A DNA stretch of 64,000 nt from Piromyces finnis (GCA_002104945.1 MCFH01000026.1:620001-684000), one strand, 5' to 3'; shown: positions 20,802 through 32,124, counted from the stretch's first letter. The notes: a model not told the origin generated them from the letters alone. Numbers and translations: made by a program.

Positions 20802-21735
20802 TGTTATTGTAATATTAACACTAAAAGAATAGTCTATTCTATTACAATAACACCAAAATTAAAAAATAAAAATAATAATTGATTTTTAAAAATATCTTTA
20901 ATAGAAATTTATTAATAATAATTACATCAATTAAAATGATGAAAAATATCTTCTATTTATATTTTTCCTAAATACATTTATATTATTATAACTGTTTATT
21001 TGAAATATATTATTATTTAAAACCTATGCTACAATCTTAACTATTAATAAGATATTTAAACTATAACTATTTTAGTAAAATTAAATAGGCAATTCAAATT
21101 AAGTAATATTCAATTTGAATATGTGCCTGTAAGAAATATTTGTGGCCATAAGTTTGCCCACAAATATTTCAATTGAAACCATATATTCTGGTTACCATTT
21201 ATTGGTCAGATATATGCATAACCATATATTAATGGTTATTAATTAAATTGAAAGTTTATTCGCTTTACCCAATCAAGTGGTAAAGAAAATAAACTAATAT
21301 AGTTAAATAGCATAGCAAAAACTAACGTTAAAATACTTTAGCGTTAGTATTAAAGTAAATTAATAACTATAATAATAATTAATGTATTATAATTATAATA
21401 AATAAATAAAAGATATAATTAAAATATAATTATTTAAGTAGAAATTATTTCATAAAATATTTATATATGTGTTTATAATTATTTTAGTGTTATAATATTT
21501 ATTTTATTTCTTTTATTATTTTTTATAAAACTTTATTTAGTTATTAACTCGTATAGAGAGGTAATAACTAACTTAATTAACTAATTTATAATTTATTAAC
21601 TAATTTTATAAACTTTTTACAGTGCCCATGTATTATTTATATATTAATCATTTATTATTTATATACTATTTATCTATTTCTATCAGAAAACAATACTAAA
21701 ACTAAGAAATTAAATTGAGAAATTTAATTTGTATT
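20802..21735 (-). mobile_element. gypsy LTR family C, copy 2, with nested solo LTR
   Basis: The 5' LTR of the minus-strand element. The parts 20802-21127 and 21622-21735 align with C1. In between lies a solo LTR D with its own target duplication. The distal third of the LTR (equivalent to TGTAAAGATATC...) is lost at about 21735. Confidence 0.85.
21128..21621. mobile_element. solo LTR family D, copy 2, TSD GTGCC
   Basis: A 494 bp element starting TGTAAGAAATATTTGTGG and ending AACTTTTTACA. It is flanked by GTGCC (21123-21127 and 21622-21626). The host LTR C reads GTGCC only once in other copies (ATGTGCCC or ATATGCCC), which proves insertion. A 13 bp hairpin (GAAATATTTGTGG/CCACAAATATTTC) sits inside the left end. 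Confidence 0.92.
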
Positions 21736-21736
21736 T

Positions 21737-22510
21737 CGGGCTACTCCACTGAAATACTGAGACAAAGATTCTGGCTATGAATTCCTTAGGACTCTCAAAA
21801 ATTATTTACAAACCTATACCCCCCGTGTCAATGAAACAAGTACGCAACGCGATTTTAGAAAGAGGGGGCAGAGATATTAGAAAATGGTATTATAGAACAT
21901 TTATTAAAAAACTAGATGATAGAAACATAGAATAGAACTCTACTACTACTTGGAGGAAACTTAACCTATTCATTTTCCACTTAAAGAAAGAATTTTGCGA
22001 AATGACCATCGAGGACCAAGAAAACAAATGGAAAGCAATAAAACCAAGACATTAAACGAAGAAAATTTATAATACCCAATTGAAACAATCGAAAAACTTA
22101 GTGAAAATCTGAACAAATCATATTATTCACGATTCACCAAACTCTCGAGAAATTGTCCTAGCGAAATTACGAAGGAATGCTTATCAAATTTGCCTCAACT
22201 ACCAACAAACAACCCCAAAGAAGATTATAATGAACAAGACGAACGCAATAGAGAAGATTATGAATACTTTACACTTTTGTTCAAGTATATAGCCAAGAAA
22301 GAGGGAAAAAGAAGCATTTCTGAAGACATCAAAACGTTTATCAATAATAAAGTTAATAACCACGAACGTATGAAAAACCAGTACTCAAAACAGAAAACTA
22401 ACAAAGAATTTAAATCAGACAACGTACGTTTAAAGGAAAAGAGAGAAAAATATATTCCAAAAGAAAGAAAACCAATTTTCAACTACACAAAAACACATAT
22501 ATATATATGA
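21737..22510 (+). pseudogene. gypsy family K Gag C-terminal fragment
   Basis: The opening residues (DSGYEFLRTLKNYLQTYTPRV) match DSGYEYLRDLRAYLQAYTPKV at 52.7 kb. The following reading frames are broken by several stops. The last open part (22190-22510) is highly charged and ends at a (TA)n run. This is the same Gag lineage as at 34.4 and 50.4-53.2 kb. No other domain is present. Confidence 0.7.
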
Positions 22511-22651
22511 ATATTTGTATGTGTTTATTATTTCAAGTTTATTAAACATAGACATATTACTTTTATAAAAGTTTAATATTTCAAAATTTCGAATATATAA
22601 ACATTTTTATTTGATGTTCATGTTCATACTACTTTTTTTTTTTTAATTAAA

Positions 22652-23267
22652 TGTAAAGATATCAAACACCTCAGCTTGATATCTTTAATGTAACTTAAGC
22701 CACAAGTATTATTGTTTATGTTACACAATTTATATTACAGAAAAAGAAAATGAGACATAATATATTTAATAATAATTAAAGTTTGAAACAAAATAAATTA
22801 TTAATTTATTTTTAACGTTTTACAAATAAATTAAATTTCTCAATTTAATTTCTTAGTTTTAGTATTGTTTTTGATAGAAAAAGATGAATAGTATATAAAT
22901 AATAAATAATTAATATATAAATAATACATGGGCATATATTCAAATTAAATAGTATTTGATTTGAATTGCCTATTTAATTTTACTAAAAAAATTATAGTTT
23001 AAATATTTTATTAATAATTAAGATTTTAGTGTAAATTTTAAATAATAATATATTTTAAATAAATAGTTATAATATAATATAAATGTATTTAGGAAAAATA
23101 TAAATAGAAGATATTTTTCATCATTTTATCAATGTAATTGTTATTAATAAAATTTCTATTTTAATAAAAGATATTTTTTATAAAACAATTTTTATTTTAA
23201 TTATAGTGTTATTGTAATAGAATAGATATCCTAATCTATTCTTTCAGTGTTCAACATTACAATAACA
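22652..23267 (+). mobile_element. gypsy LTR family C, copy 3 (616 bp)
   Basis: A complete plus-strand LTR starting TGTAAAGATATCAAACACC and ending ACATTACAATAACA. The terminal hairpins are perfect: AAAGATATCAA/TTGATATCTTT at the left and TGTTATTGTAAT/ATTACAATAACA at the right. It is the 5' LTR of the truncated element whose gag follows. Confidence 0.88.
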
Positions 23268-23552
23268 ATTACCTAACTACCTTAAGAGTACGTTAGGATA
23301 TCTACCACTGTTACCAAAGAAGAACTTAGTTACTACTGAAGAAGAACTTTACTAAAGAAGAACTTGGTTGCTACCAAAGAGAAAGAAAATATATTAAATA
23401 GATATACAAAACTTGTTCGACACTGTACAACAGACCGCGTCTGAATAACTTTTGTATCGCTTAATATCTTAATATCACTTATTGTAAAAAAAAAAAAATT
23501 TACTTACTTGAAACAGTAGTAAGAAACCATTTTATATTTTTATATTAGTGAG
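23268..23552 (+). mobile_element. gypsy family C leader with GAAGAACTT repeats
   Basis: Begins ATTACCTAACTACCTTAAG and then contains three imperfect repeats around AAAGAAGAACTT (about 23315-23370). No standard TGG primer site is visible. Confidence 0.55.
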
Positions 23553-24224
23553 TTGGAGGGCTTGATTAGTGAATTTGAAAATTTGAATTTGGAAATGTGT
23601 GATAGGACTGTGGGTGTTTCCGGGAATTCGGGGAACATTATTAATGCTCCACCGATATTCTCTGGTAAACAACGTGAATTGGATGGATTTTTAACTAGAG
23701 TTGAGTTGGTATTTCGTACTCGACCGACACTGTATAATACAGATCGAGTCAAGGTCGACTTTGTTATATCATACTTCTCTGGTAAACCTTTGGAATGGGC
23801 TTCAGTGTTGATGAAGAATAATAGTGGGGTTTTAAACCATTATGATGAATTTGTAGATAGGTTGAAGGCTAATTTTGGCAGTTATAGATACGATACCGTT
23901 GTAGCTAACGGTAAATTAGATAATCTTCGCCAAAGGAAACTTGGTCAGGTATTAGATTTCATTACCGAGTTTCAACGTATTAGCCAAAATTCAAGCTTTA
24001 ATGATAGCGCAAAAATCTACATGTTTCTGAAAGGCTTAATACCACCACTTAAGGAGAAGTTGGCTTTCATTGAATCAAACCCAACTTCAATTGAACAATT
24101 GATCTCTTCAACTATTTTAGTTGAAGGTATGATGAAAAGGAATTCACTTAGTGAATTATATTTTAATGGTAGAAGAGCTAATGATAAAGGTTATGTTTTC
24201 TTTGTAAACAGCCAGGACATTTAA
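23553..24224 (+). pseudogene. gypsy family C Gag (retrotrans_gag type)
   Basis: 223 codons carrying the Retrotrans_gag fold. Landmarks are PPIFSGKQRELDGFLTRVE, the central helices with VISYFSGKPLEWASVLM, the LRQRKLGQVLDFITEFQRI block typical of the domain, and LIPPLKEKLAFIESNPTS. The listed start is a TTG; the true start is probably an ATG lost or further upstream. Near the end, a deletion relative to the 20 kb copy joins to a frameshifted zinc knuckle (CFLCKQPGHLKL), which is cut at about 24227 by LTR B. No protease or pol follows. Confidence 0.85.
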
Positions 24225-24227
24225 AAT

Positions 24228-24762
24228 TAAGTAATTTTACATGTATTTATATTTTTTGTAAAATATATTTTAATATACTATTCTATTTAATTATACATAT
24301 ACTCTATAAAATAAACAAAACTAATTTAATACTAATTTAATTAAATAATAAAACTAAACTAAAACTAATTAAATACACTTTTGATTCAATTTGAGTAAAC
24401 TACAAATTGAATACAGTCCATGTATTACCTATATATTAATTAAATATTAATAATACTATTTATTATATATTTACTATTAAAAAATGCTAATTTAAAACTA
24501 CGCTAAAGTTATTAAACTAATTTTAATTAAATAAAAACTTTTTAAGATTTAATTTGAATATTTAAAATATTTAAATTTAATTATCCATTAAATATTTATC
24601 CAAATTTCATTTCTAACTTTGATATTTTAAAATTAATTTTTATTTAATTATTCCATAAAATTTATTATATAAATTTTATAAATGATTTTTTATTAAAATA
24701 TCAAAATTGTTATTTAATAATTAATTATTAAATAATTTAAAGATATATTTTTTATCTTTACA
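24228..24762 (-). mobile_element. LTR family B, copy 3 (truncated)
   Basis: Aligns with the inner two thirds of LTR B (ATACAGTCCATGTATTAC, AAACTACGCTAAAGTTATT) and has the normal right end TTTATCTTTACA. The left ~190 bp are missing. It separates the gag fragment from a lectin-like pseudogene. Confidence 0.8.
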
Positions 24763-25273
24763 AGTATCATCATAATCAACCATTCTTGGATCTTGAAAAT
24801 TCATAGCATACATACATTTACCAGTAGCATCCAATACTAATAATTCATTTTGATAAGTCCAAATACTATAATTACAATCACCCATTAAAAGTACACTAGG
24901 TCTTGGATTTACATTTGTATCTAAACTTAAGTTTGATCTCTTTACTTTCAACACTTCTTGTAAATTCATTACCACACTTCCTGCATTTAATAGGGCATTC
25001 ACTTGAAAGAAAAGAAAGATGACTGAACCCGGAAAGCATTAAAGGATGATTTTTAATATGAACTAGTTGATTACAACTTTAATAGTCTTTTCTATCTAGT
25101 TCATTCTCTTTAGGAATAAAATCTATGCAACTTTCAGAATATTCCATTTCTTGATCAGGAGAATTTAACATTGTTGCATCTTCAGAAAATTATATTCCAT
25201 TAAAAACTCTAGTATCAATATCCACGTCCTTTCCTTGGATATTGGTAGAATTTAAAATAGTTTTATTCATTTT
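24763..25273 (-). pseudogene. ricin-B-like lectin pseudogene, cut by LTR
   Basis: Opens with ATG at 25273 (MNKTILNSTNIQGKDVDIDT). An in-frame stop follows after 26 codons and another after RKDY. A frame change lies near 24960. The last part reads PSVLLMGDCNYSIWTYQNEL and then LDATGKCMYA, which resembles the LLMGDC...LCLG repeat of the lectin gene at 49 kb and a ricin-type beta-trefoil unit. The 3' end is lost at the LTR border (24762). CPIKCRKCGNEF in an alternative frame could be a zinc-binding element, but it lies in a frameshifted part and is not reliable. Confidence 0.5.
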
Positions 25274-25416
25274 TTTTAAAAATAAAAAAAAATTGCTTAA
25301 GAAAGTTTTAAGAATAAAAAAAAGTATTAAATATTTTATTATCAAAGTAGTATATAAATAATTTATAATAATCACTTATTATTATTAATATTATTATAAT
25401 TTCTAAAAAATAATAT

Positions 25417-25500
25417 TGTAAAGATATCAAACGCCACAGATTGATATCTTTAATGTAACTTAAGCCATAAATATTATTGTTTAAGTTACACAAATTATAT
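25417..25500 (+). mobile_element. LTR family C, 5' fragment
   Basis: 84 bp starting TGTAAAGATATCAAACGCC and containing the terminal hairpin and TTAAGCCATAAATATTATTG. It is cut at about 25500, where an LTR G end begins. Confidence 0.75.
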
Positions 25501-25564
25501 TAATAAAATTTTAAAAACATTAATAAAGTTTCCCCCTAAAAAGGAAATACAACCGAGTTATATC
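25501..25564 (+). mobile_element. LTR family G, 3' fragment
   Basis: Contains TTTCCCCCTAAAAAGGAAAT and ends CCGAGTTATATCA as at 61981. Unlike that copy, it is not followed by a primer binding site. Confidence 0.7.
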
Positions 25565-25985
25565 AAAGGTAATTTATCATAATATTGTTTAATTACTTTT
25601 TCTATTTCTTGACATTTATTATTTTCTTTCTTTTTTGCTTCTTCTAATTTTTCTTCAATCCTCTTACGGTGTTCCACTATAGCATTTACTCTTGAAGGTG
25701 AATTCGCATTGGCTGCTGCTTTTATAGTGTAAGTAATTGAAGGAATAATTTCGCTAAGAATTACTTACACTTTTACTATTAAGAACACTTTTTATTTTTT
25801 CTCTTACATCTAAATTGTTCTTTTCATATAATAAATGATATGTTTCCACCTGATCAGTAAGAGATGAATAATTTTTTTCAAGGGTTTCAACTTTATTTTT
25901 TAAGCCATGATAAAATTTCTTAATTTATTGAATTCTTTTAAAGTAATTTTATTTAGAGGATCCAATAAGTAAACTTAAAAATGAT
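25565..25985 (-). pseudogene. coiled-coil host gene remnant
   Basis: The minus strand shows heptad-rich reading (VETLEKNYSSLTDQVETYHL, NNLDVREKIKSVL). A frameshift near 25760 follows, then IVEHRKRIEEKLEEAKKKE and a C-terminus KVIKQYYDKLPLI directly at the LTR G border. At the break lies a perfect 13 bp inverted repeat (AGTGTAAGTAATT/AATTACTTACACT). The family is not recognised; a cytoskeletal or trafficking coiled-coil protein is possible. Confidence 0.45.
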
Positions 25986-26062
25986 TAAATATAGTATCTA
26001 ATAATTATACACTACTAAAATAAGTGTTTTTTCATAATTATTGATATTAAAAAAATTTTTTT

Positions 26063-26225
26063 ATGGACACATAATTTTATTTATCTATATCATATATTTA
26101 AGAATACACGTGAATAACTTATAAAAACATAAACATGTATTAAATGTGTTGTAAACGTAATGTCTATATGTTTTTAGAGATAGTTATTTTTTATTTTATT
26201 TTATATGCTCACATGACCATACATC
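26063..26225 (+). mobile_element. copia LTR, left part, split by gypsy H
   Basis: Matches the reverse complement of 15284-15110 (GACACATAATTTTATTTAT, AAACATAAACATGTATTAAA, GAGATAGTTATTTTTTATTT). It stops at ATGACCATACATC, where the full-length gypsy element is inserted. The match resumes at 33078. Confidence 0.82.
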
Positions 26226-26644
26226 TGATACGGGTTAATTTTATGTAGAAAGAATTAAACTTTAATTGATATATATTTTATTAATAATTTTATTTATAAC
26301 GTTCCAATATTTCTATTCTGTCTAAATACTAAAACGTTTTGTCGTTGTCAAATATTAAAATTCTAACTAAAACAAGAAGCCCTTTTTAATAATATTTATT
26401 CTAGTCTATTTATACTAATGAGGCTTACTTAATAATTAATTGTCCAATTATAAGGCTGGAACTATATGGATCATTCATTTACATTATTCTTTTACATTAC
26501 ATGATATTACATTTGTCGTACATTTACGTTATATTCTTATACATTGTAGAAATAATTAATATTATAATAAATCTATATAAATTTAATATTAGGAAAAATT
26601 ACTAATATAATAATATGTTCAAGTCACATATTATTTTTATATCA
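26226..26644 (-). mobile_element. gypsy H 3' LTR
   Basis: 419 bp, TGATATAAAAATAATATGTG to CCCGTATCA in element orientation. It is preceded on the minus strand by the polypurine tract GCGAGGGGATTTT. Its 5' end carries a 10 bp stem (AATAATATGT/ACATATTATT). Confidence 0.92.
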
Positions 26645-27071
26645 AAAATCCCCTCGCTATAGGAGAGCGAAGTATAATTTAAGATACAAAATTTTTACTG
26701 AGCGTATCTGGTTATAATATTAATTTTTCTGGTTATAAAACTAAATTTCTAAAATTAAAAAAAATTGAAAAAAAATTGAAAAAAAATACTAATAAAAAAA
26801 TTTTTTTTTTAATTATTATTATTTACTATTTATTATAATTATTATTTATTATTATTCTATATAATCTACGGTAGGGGCTACTCGAGGTTTAGCAAGGTCG
26901 AACAGGACAGGAGTTAATCGACTTTTCGAAATTCGAAATCCCTTTTTGACTTTTTCAATTTCAATTTCGAAATTTCAAATTAATTTTTTTTTTTTTTTAT
27001 ATATATATATATATATGTTTAAACATATCTAATTTGTAAAATATCATAAATTTTAAATAAATTATCGTCTC

Positions 27072-28281
27072 TCATAACGAAATATTTTCTTTATAAGGGA
27101 GGATATTCTTCATATGTGTATACCTGGTTAGTTCTTGTCCCGTATTGTAGTCTCTGAGCTTGACTGTATTCCAGGCGATATCTAAGATTTGATAAGGTCC
27201 TTTAAAATATGGGTTCAATTTTGTTCTGTTGAAATTCCTTAATTTGACTAGATCGCCTATTTTGTATTCTTCCTTATGATCCATGCTTATTTTACTTTGT
27301 CTTCTAGCTTCCCAATACTTTAGAGTACCTAGCATTTTTGAAGCCGCCTTCCTTATCCATTTAGCGTGATCCACGAACCTTTCCATTATAATTTCTTCTG
27401 TGGATCTTCCTAAAGTTTCTTGATATGTTTCCATTAGCACTAAATCTATTGGGCGTGCATCCTTTCTTCCATATACAAGTTCAAAACTAGAGAATCCAGT
27501 TATAGTAGATATACTGGTCCTTAACGCCCATATAGCTACTGGTAAGTATTTGTCCCAGTCTTCATTGTTCTCTACTAAGAATCGTAGCTGTTTCCCAATT
27601 TCCCGATTCTTATTTTCCACTAGACCATTTGACTCTGGGTGATAGGTGGATACGAAATGTACATAAGTATCATAAATCTAAAAATATTTTTGTATAGTCG
27701 GAAGTAAATTGTACACCATTATCCATTAAGACCAATTGTGGGACTCCGTGGCGACTAAATACTTCGGTTAGGAATTCCGCTACATCTTCTGAGGTGGTCG
27801 TTGACAACGCCTTCGCCTCAGGCCATTTTGTAAAATAGTCCACCGCTACAATAATATATTTGTTATCTTGCACAGTAGTCTTTAACGGGCCTATTATGTC
27901 CACGGCTATTCTGACAAACGGTGCTTCGACTGGTGACGCAAATCTCTCGGTTCTTTCAGGTAGAGGTTGGGACTTCCGTAACTGACAGATTTTACACGTA
28001 GAAATATAGGTTTTTATATCTAAAACCATGTTCTTCCAATAATACTTATCCTTGATCCTTTGGTAAGTTTTCTGCAGTCCTTCATGTGCGATTTTATGGT
28101 TTTTCGCGATGACCTGGATCTTTTCCAAGGGTTCGTCAACAATCTTTCTTAAGTTATCGTTATCCCTGAAATATAACAGGTTATTTATTCTTATTACTCT
28201 TTCTTTTAGAAAGTTTTTCATAACCTCTGAGATATATTTATCATTTTCCTCGTTTTCTTCTTCTGACATTAATTCATGCAT
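27072..28281 (-). pseudogene. gypsy H integrase (one frameshift)
   Basis: The zinc-binding domain has H-x3-H in NHKIAHEGLQKTYQRIKD and C-x2-C in STCKICQLRKS. The catalytic core has the first Asp in VRIAVDIIGPL and the second in VLMDNGVQFTSD. After a frameshift at about 27665, the third-motif region YHPESNGLVENKNREIGKQ contains the Glu. A GPY/F-type C-terminal domain follows (FNRTKLNPYFKGPYQILDI, YTHMKNILPY). The DDE triad is complete; only the frameshift between 27620 and 27670 separates the halves. No chromodomain is seen, unlike family C. Confidence 0.9.
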
Positions 28282-28368
28282 CTTAGTAGGTTCTTCTACA
28301 ACTTGTTTTCTCTGTTTCCGAGCTAATAAAGATTCTTCTTCATCACTTTCGCTTTCGTTATTTTCTGG

Positions 28369-28677
28369 CTAAAGGTTGGTATCATTTAGTGTACTAACTA
28401 TTGCATTTGCGTTCACTTCCTGACTGTTATCCTCTTTTAATGACATCCAGGATAATGCGTCAGCTAAAATATTCGCTTTTCCAGGTTGATATCTTACTTC
28501 TACCATATTTTGGCTAAAGTCATTAACCCAGCGAGCGTGTTTTGAAGTTTGAGGTTCATTTTTATTAATGATAGCAACTAGCGGAAGGTGGTCCGTATAT
28601 AAAATAGTTTTGTACGGATTTCCTAGGACATAATGACGAAATTCCATCAGGCAATAATGAGCAGCGGTACCTTCCAG
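28369..28677 (-). pseudogene. gypsy H RNase H C-terminal part
   Basis: Continues the pol frame after a stop at about 28677 (EGTAAHYCLMEFRHYVLGNPYK). It contains LYTDHLPLVAIINKNEPQTS and the catalytic-loop region ANILADALSWMS. It ends at a stop at 28369, after which the linker to integrase begins. Single-base changes would account for both stops, consistent with young age. Confidence 0.88.
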
Positions 28678-30594
28678 TTAAGTAATAGGGTAGTTTAATT
28701 CAGCTTTCTTTAGTGCACGACAAGCATACTTTATAGGATGCTCTACCCCGTCCTCCAAAAGTTGCAATAATACGCCGCCAATACCACTGAAACTGGCGTC
28801 AGAGCGAATAATGAAAGGAATATCATAACGAGGAAAACACAGAATAGGGGCAGAGGCCAAATATTCTTTAGCAGCAACGAACGACGAATTACACTCAGAA
28901 TCCCAAATAAACTTGGCGTCTTTTCTAAGGAGTTTATTCAAGGGAGCAGTAATAGAAGCAAAGTGATCAATAAATTCCCTATAATAATCAACCATTCCGA
29001 GAAAAGAACGAAGTTCAGTAACAAATTTAGGAGGATCTAGTTTGAGTATATTATCAACCTTAGATTTAATAGGAAGAAGACCATTAATAGAGACAACATG
29101 ACCCAACACTTCAACTTCCTGTAAACAGAAGTGACACTTCTCAATGTTGACCTTTAAACCATTATCACGAAGGATCTGAAAAACCTTTTTGATATCACGA
29201 AGATGTTGTGAGTAAGAAGGAGAATAAATAATTATGTCATCAAGGTATACTTGAATATAAACATTGAGGAGGTCAAAGAAGATACGATTCATCTCTCTTT
29301 GAAAGGTCGCGGGCGCGTTTGTTAAACCAAAAGGCATGACTACGTAATCAAAATTTCCAAAACGCGTGGTAATAGCTGTAATACATTGGTCTTCTGGTAG
29401 CATAGGGATTTGGTGGTATCCACTGAACAGATCTAAGGCCGTGAAAAATCTTGCACCAGTCATGGATTCAAAAGCTTCTCTAATGTTGGGAATAGAGTAA
29501 GCATCCTTTACAGTAATATTATTGACTTTTCTATAATCTGCACAAAGACGCCATTTATTGTGCTTCTTAGGAACCATTACAATGGGAGAAGCCCAAAGGG
29601 AATGGGATGGAACAATAAGGCCTTTATCCAGTAGTTTTTGAAGTTCACCCTTAAGAGCAGCTAGTTGAACTTGTGACAACTTCCGAACTTTAGCTTTAAT
29701 GGGTTTAGCGCCATCGACAAATTCAATGTGGTGTGACCGGAGTTTTGAACGTTGGAGATCATCAGTGGAACAAGCAATAACATCACGAAAAGAAAATAGA
29801 AGACTTTGAAAATCATCTACAACAATCGGTTCTTCAGACTTATATGAAGGAATAAGATTATGTAATTCCTCAACTTTACCTAGAATTAAATCCTCCTTAT
29901 TAAGAATAGGATCGTCCTTGAGAGCAGCTACAATTGGTTTCCTATCAGAAGAGGGAAATAAGTAACAGTAATAACACAAAGAGTTAAAAGAATTAATATC
30001 AATAATAGGAGTGAGAGGTTCCAGAGTACCTTGACGTGTCTTAACACAAACAGTTTTATCGACTGCATAAACAATAATCCGTTGATCATGTTGAACTTTC
30101 AAACCAATCAAAGCATCATAAAATACGTCGTCATTATCACAAATGCGGAATAGGACCGGAAAGGTAAGAGAACCAATACACACATTGAGTTCAACCAAAT
30201 CAAAGGTACGAAGGTTATCATCAGCCATAGCCTGTTGAATTTTGCTGTAGACTTGGCCTTCAATTTTGAAATCGTTTATATTATCTAACAAGAATTTCCT
30301 CGAAACCAAGTTAATATTACTGCAGGAATCAACTAAAAGAAAAGCCTTATGTCCATTCAGTAAGGCATGAACTACTGCAATGTCGTGGTCTTTTACAGCA
30401 CCCGACACATAGTCGTGATGAGGATTATTAACGACTTGTAGTTCCAGCGGCTTATTATCCTGTTCGACCATACCCATAACAATAGAGCTAGAGGGAACAC
30501 GTTCCTTCTTTAAGTTGTTGGCAAGATCCATACGAGATTGGTTGGATAATTCCAAGAGTTGGGCGAAAGTCACATTAGCCTTAGTATTTTTCAA
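28678..30594 (-). CDS. gypsy H protease-reverse transcriptase-RNase H
   Basis: A 638-residue open frame. Residues about 75-150 are the retropepsin, with active site LLVDSCSNINLVS (D89), so Cys replaces Gly. RT begins near HHIEFVDGAKPIKAKVRKLS with LCADYRKVNNITVKDAYSIP, then [20 protein letters not shown], and the catalytic box VYLDDIIIYS. The connection domain has EVLGHVVSINGLLPIKSK and LRSFLGMVDYYREFI. RNase H starts FIIRSDASFSGIGGVLLQ. The true start lies upstream: the coding sense continues in another frame (LNGQIDDICEDLKNTKANVT) that follows the gag frame at about 30610-30650. It is the best preserved pol in the window. Confidence 0.92.
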   Translation of the reverse strand: MKNTKANVTFAQLLELSNQSRMDLANNLKKERVPSSSIVMGMVEQDNKPLELQVVNNPHHDYVSGAVKDHDIAVVHALLNGHKAFLLVDSCSNINLVSRKFLLDNINDFKIEGQVYSKIQQAMADDNLRTFDLVELNVCIGSLTFPVLFRICDNDDVFYDALIGLKVQHDQRIIVYAVDKTVCVKTRQGTLEPLTPIIDINSFNSLCYYCYLFPSSDRKPIVAALKDDPILNKEDLILGKVEELHNLIPSYKSEEPIVVDDFQSLLFSFRDVIACSTDDLQRSKLRSHHIEFVDGAKPIKAKVRKLSQVQLAALKGELQKLLDKGLIVPSHSLWASPIVMVPKKHNKWRLCADYRKVNNITVKDAYSIPNIREAFESMTGARFFTALDLFSGYHQIPMLPEDQCITAITTRFGNFDYVVMPFGLTNAPATFQREMNRIFFDLLNVYIQVYLDDIIIYSPSYSQHLRDIKKVFQILRDNGLKVNIEKCHFCLQEVEVLGHVVSINGLLPIKSKVDNILKLDPPKFVTELRSFLGMVDYYREFIDHFASITAPLNKLLRKDAKFIWDSECNSSFVAAKEYLASAPILCFPRYDIPFIIRSDASFSGIGGVLLQLLEDGVEHPIKYACRALKKAELNYPIT

Positions 30595-30607
30595 GTCTTC
30601 GCAGATG

Positions 30608-32124
30608 TCATCTATTTGTCCATTGAGATAACTTCATGACTTGTATAGTTTTCTCTTTTGGGCCTAAGGGATGTACAAGTGCGCTTCCGATATTAGGAGA
30701 GGAAGTAATAGGACTTTTACTTTTCTTTTCACTTTTCGGCTTGGAAACATTTTTAAAAGATACAGATTTAGCATGGCTCTCGGACTTACGGACATCTGGA
30801 GGTGCCTGAGTTTGTTCAAAATCCATTTCAACACTACTTACATTTGGGAACGAGGGGGATTCGAACGCATGACCTGGGGACTGGGGGTTCGAGACAGTGC
30901 CCGCTGCACCATTGTGGTTATTTTCCTGAAAATTTTTTGAAGAGGGTAGATTCGCCTGGGGGCGTGCCTGAGATGGTTGTGAGCTCACCGGAGATGTAGG
31001 AGGAGTAGTAGTATCAGAATTCGAGGAGGTGAGCGAGTTGCGTCTCTTCGTTTGAGCTGATTCCTCCTCATCTGTAGGGTCTAATTTCCTTTTAGCTACA
31101 GCAATTATATCCTTTTTGACCGTAGATTCCGATGGTGAGTGACCCATTTGGTTACTGGAGGTGGATCGACCTCCATTTAGTGATTTAAACGACCACAGTC
31201 TTTTTGGAGGTGTCCTGGTTGATGGCAGCGATAACACACTTTTTGGGAAAAGTTACCAGACGCATGAGGGGTATTCCTAGGCTGATTGTAAGATGAATTA
31301 TACCTGTTTTGATACTGATTTGGAGGATTATAAGCAGGATAAGGAGTGTAATATTCAGATTGATGATAAGTGGCATAACCATCACCCATTGGTGCAGGAG
31401 GCCTGTTGTTGAAATAAGGATCTGAGTAACTAGGTCCAGGAGCCTGGACAGGAGCAACCGGTGTTGAAGGATAATTGTAACTGGAATTATTGGAATATCC
31501 ATAAGAATAAGGGTTAGGATTGGAATAATGACTATCCATCGGACGATACTGTGGTGTATAAGCACCATGAGGATTATAACCGGGAGTAAAGCTACTGGAA
31601 TAAGAGGCGTATTCTTTCCAGTATTCATGGTTCTTTGCAGTTTGGCAAGCCTCATCAATAGTTGCAGGCTCACGAATGGTGAGGGCATGTTGTAATTCTG
31701 GACGACTACGGATAGCATGCATATAGTCGTACACAGAAATTCTGGGGCGGTATTCCGCATCCAAAGAATGGTAAAGGTCCAAAAATCTATTATTGAATTC
31801 ATCCACTGTTTCGCCAGGACGAATAACCATAATCTTTAATCGGCGAAAACCATCCTGTTTGTTGTTCCAATAGGCTAGCCTATTCCTAATTGATGGCATA
31901 CATTCATCCAAAGAGGGTGGCCTGTTCCACATGCGTTCAAACCTAATTAGTTCATCAACAATTTCTGGGAAATCGATACAACCGACAATGGTATCGAACT
32001 TTTCATTCTCATCAACAATACCTTCTCTAGAAAACCATGCTTCAATCTGACGTTTCCACACATCTTCGTTGCAATGGGTTTTATCCAAGATAGGAAGTCT
32101 ATAATACGAAGATCTATTAGCCAT
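30608..32124 (-). CDS. gypsy H Gag
   Basis: ATG at 32124. Residues 1-180 are a Gag capsid-like helical domain (RLAYWNNKQDGFRRLKIMVI, GETVDEFNNRFLDLYHSLDA). A Tyr/Asn/Pro/Ser-rich low-complexity stretch follows (about 185-290), then a CCHC knuckle CYRCHQPGHLQKDC. The frame ends at 31177; a second frame (31237-30608) carries a Ser/Lys/Pro-rich tail and joins the protease block. The overlap just after the zinc knuckle could be a frameshift site, or simple decay. The leader and primer site lie directly upstream. Confidence 0.88.

Noticed and set aside
24763-25002. Sirtuin-like call from CxxxCxxC plus RPSVLLMGD
   Set aside because: The Cys motif lies in a different frame from the MGD part, and LLMGDC recurs in the ricin-like modules at 49 kb.
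25745-25800. Short intron starting GTAAGT in the coiled-coil remnant
   Set aside because: No downstream AG gives the right phase. A single frameshift restores the sense more simply.
30671-30999. Plus-strand frames inside gypsy H Gag
   Set aside because: They lie opposite a continuous Gag reading frame and show no family features.
30608-31237. Programmed Gag-Pol frameshift in element H
   Set aside because: The frame change after the zinc knuckle is suggestive, but no typical slippery heptamer was identified and single-base decay elsewhere in the element explains it as well.
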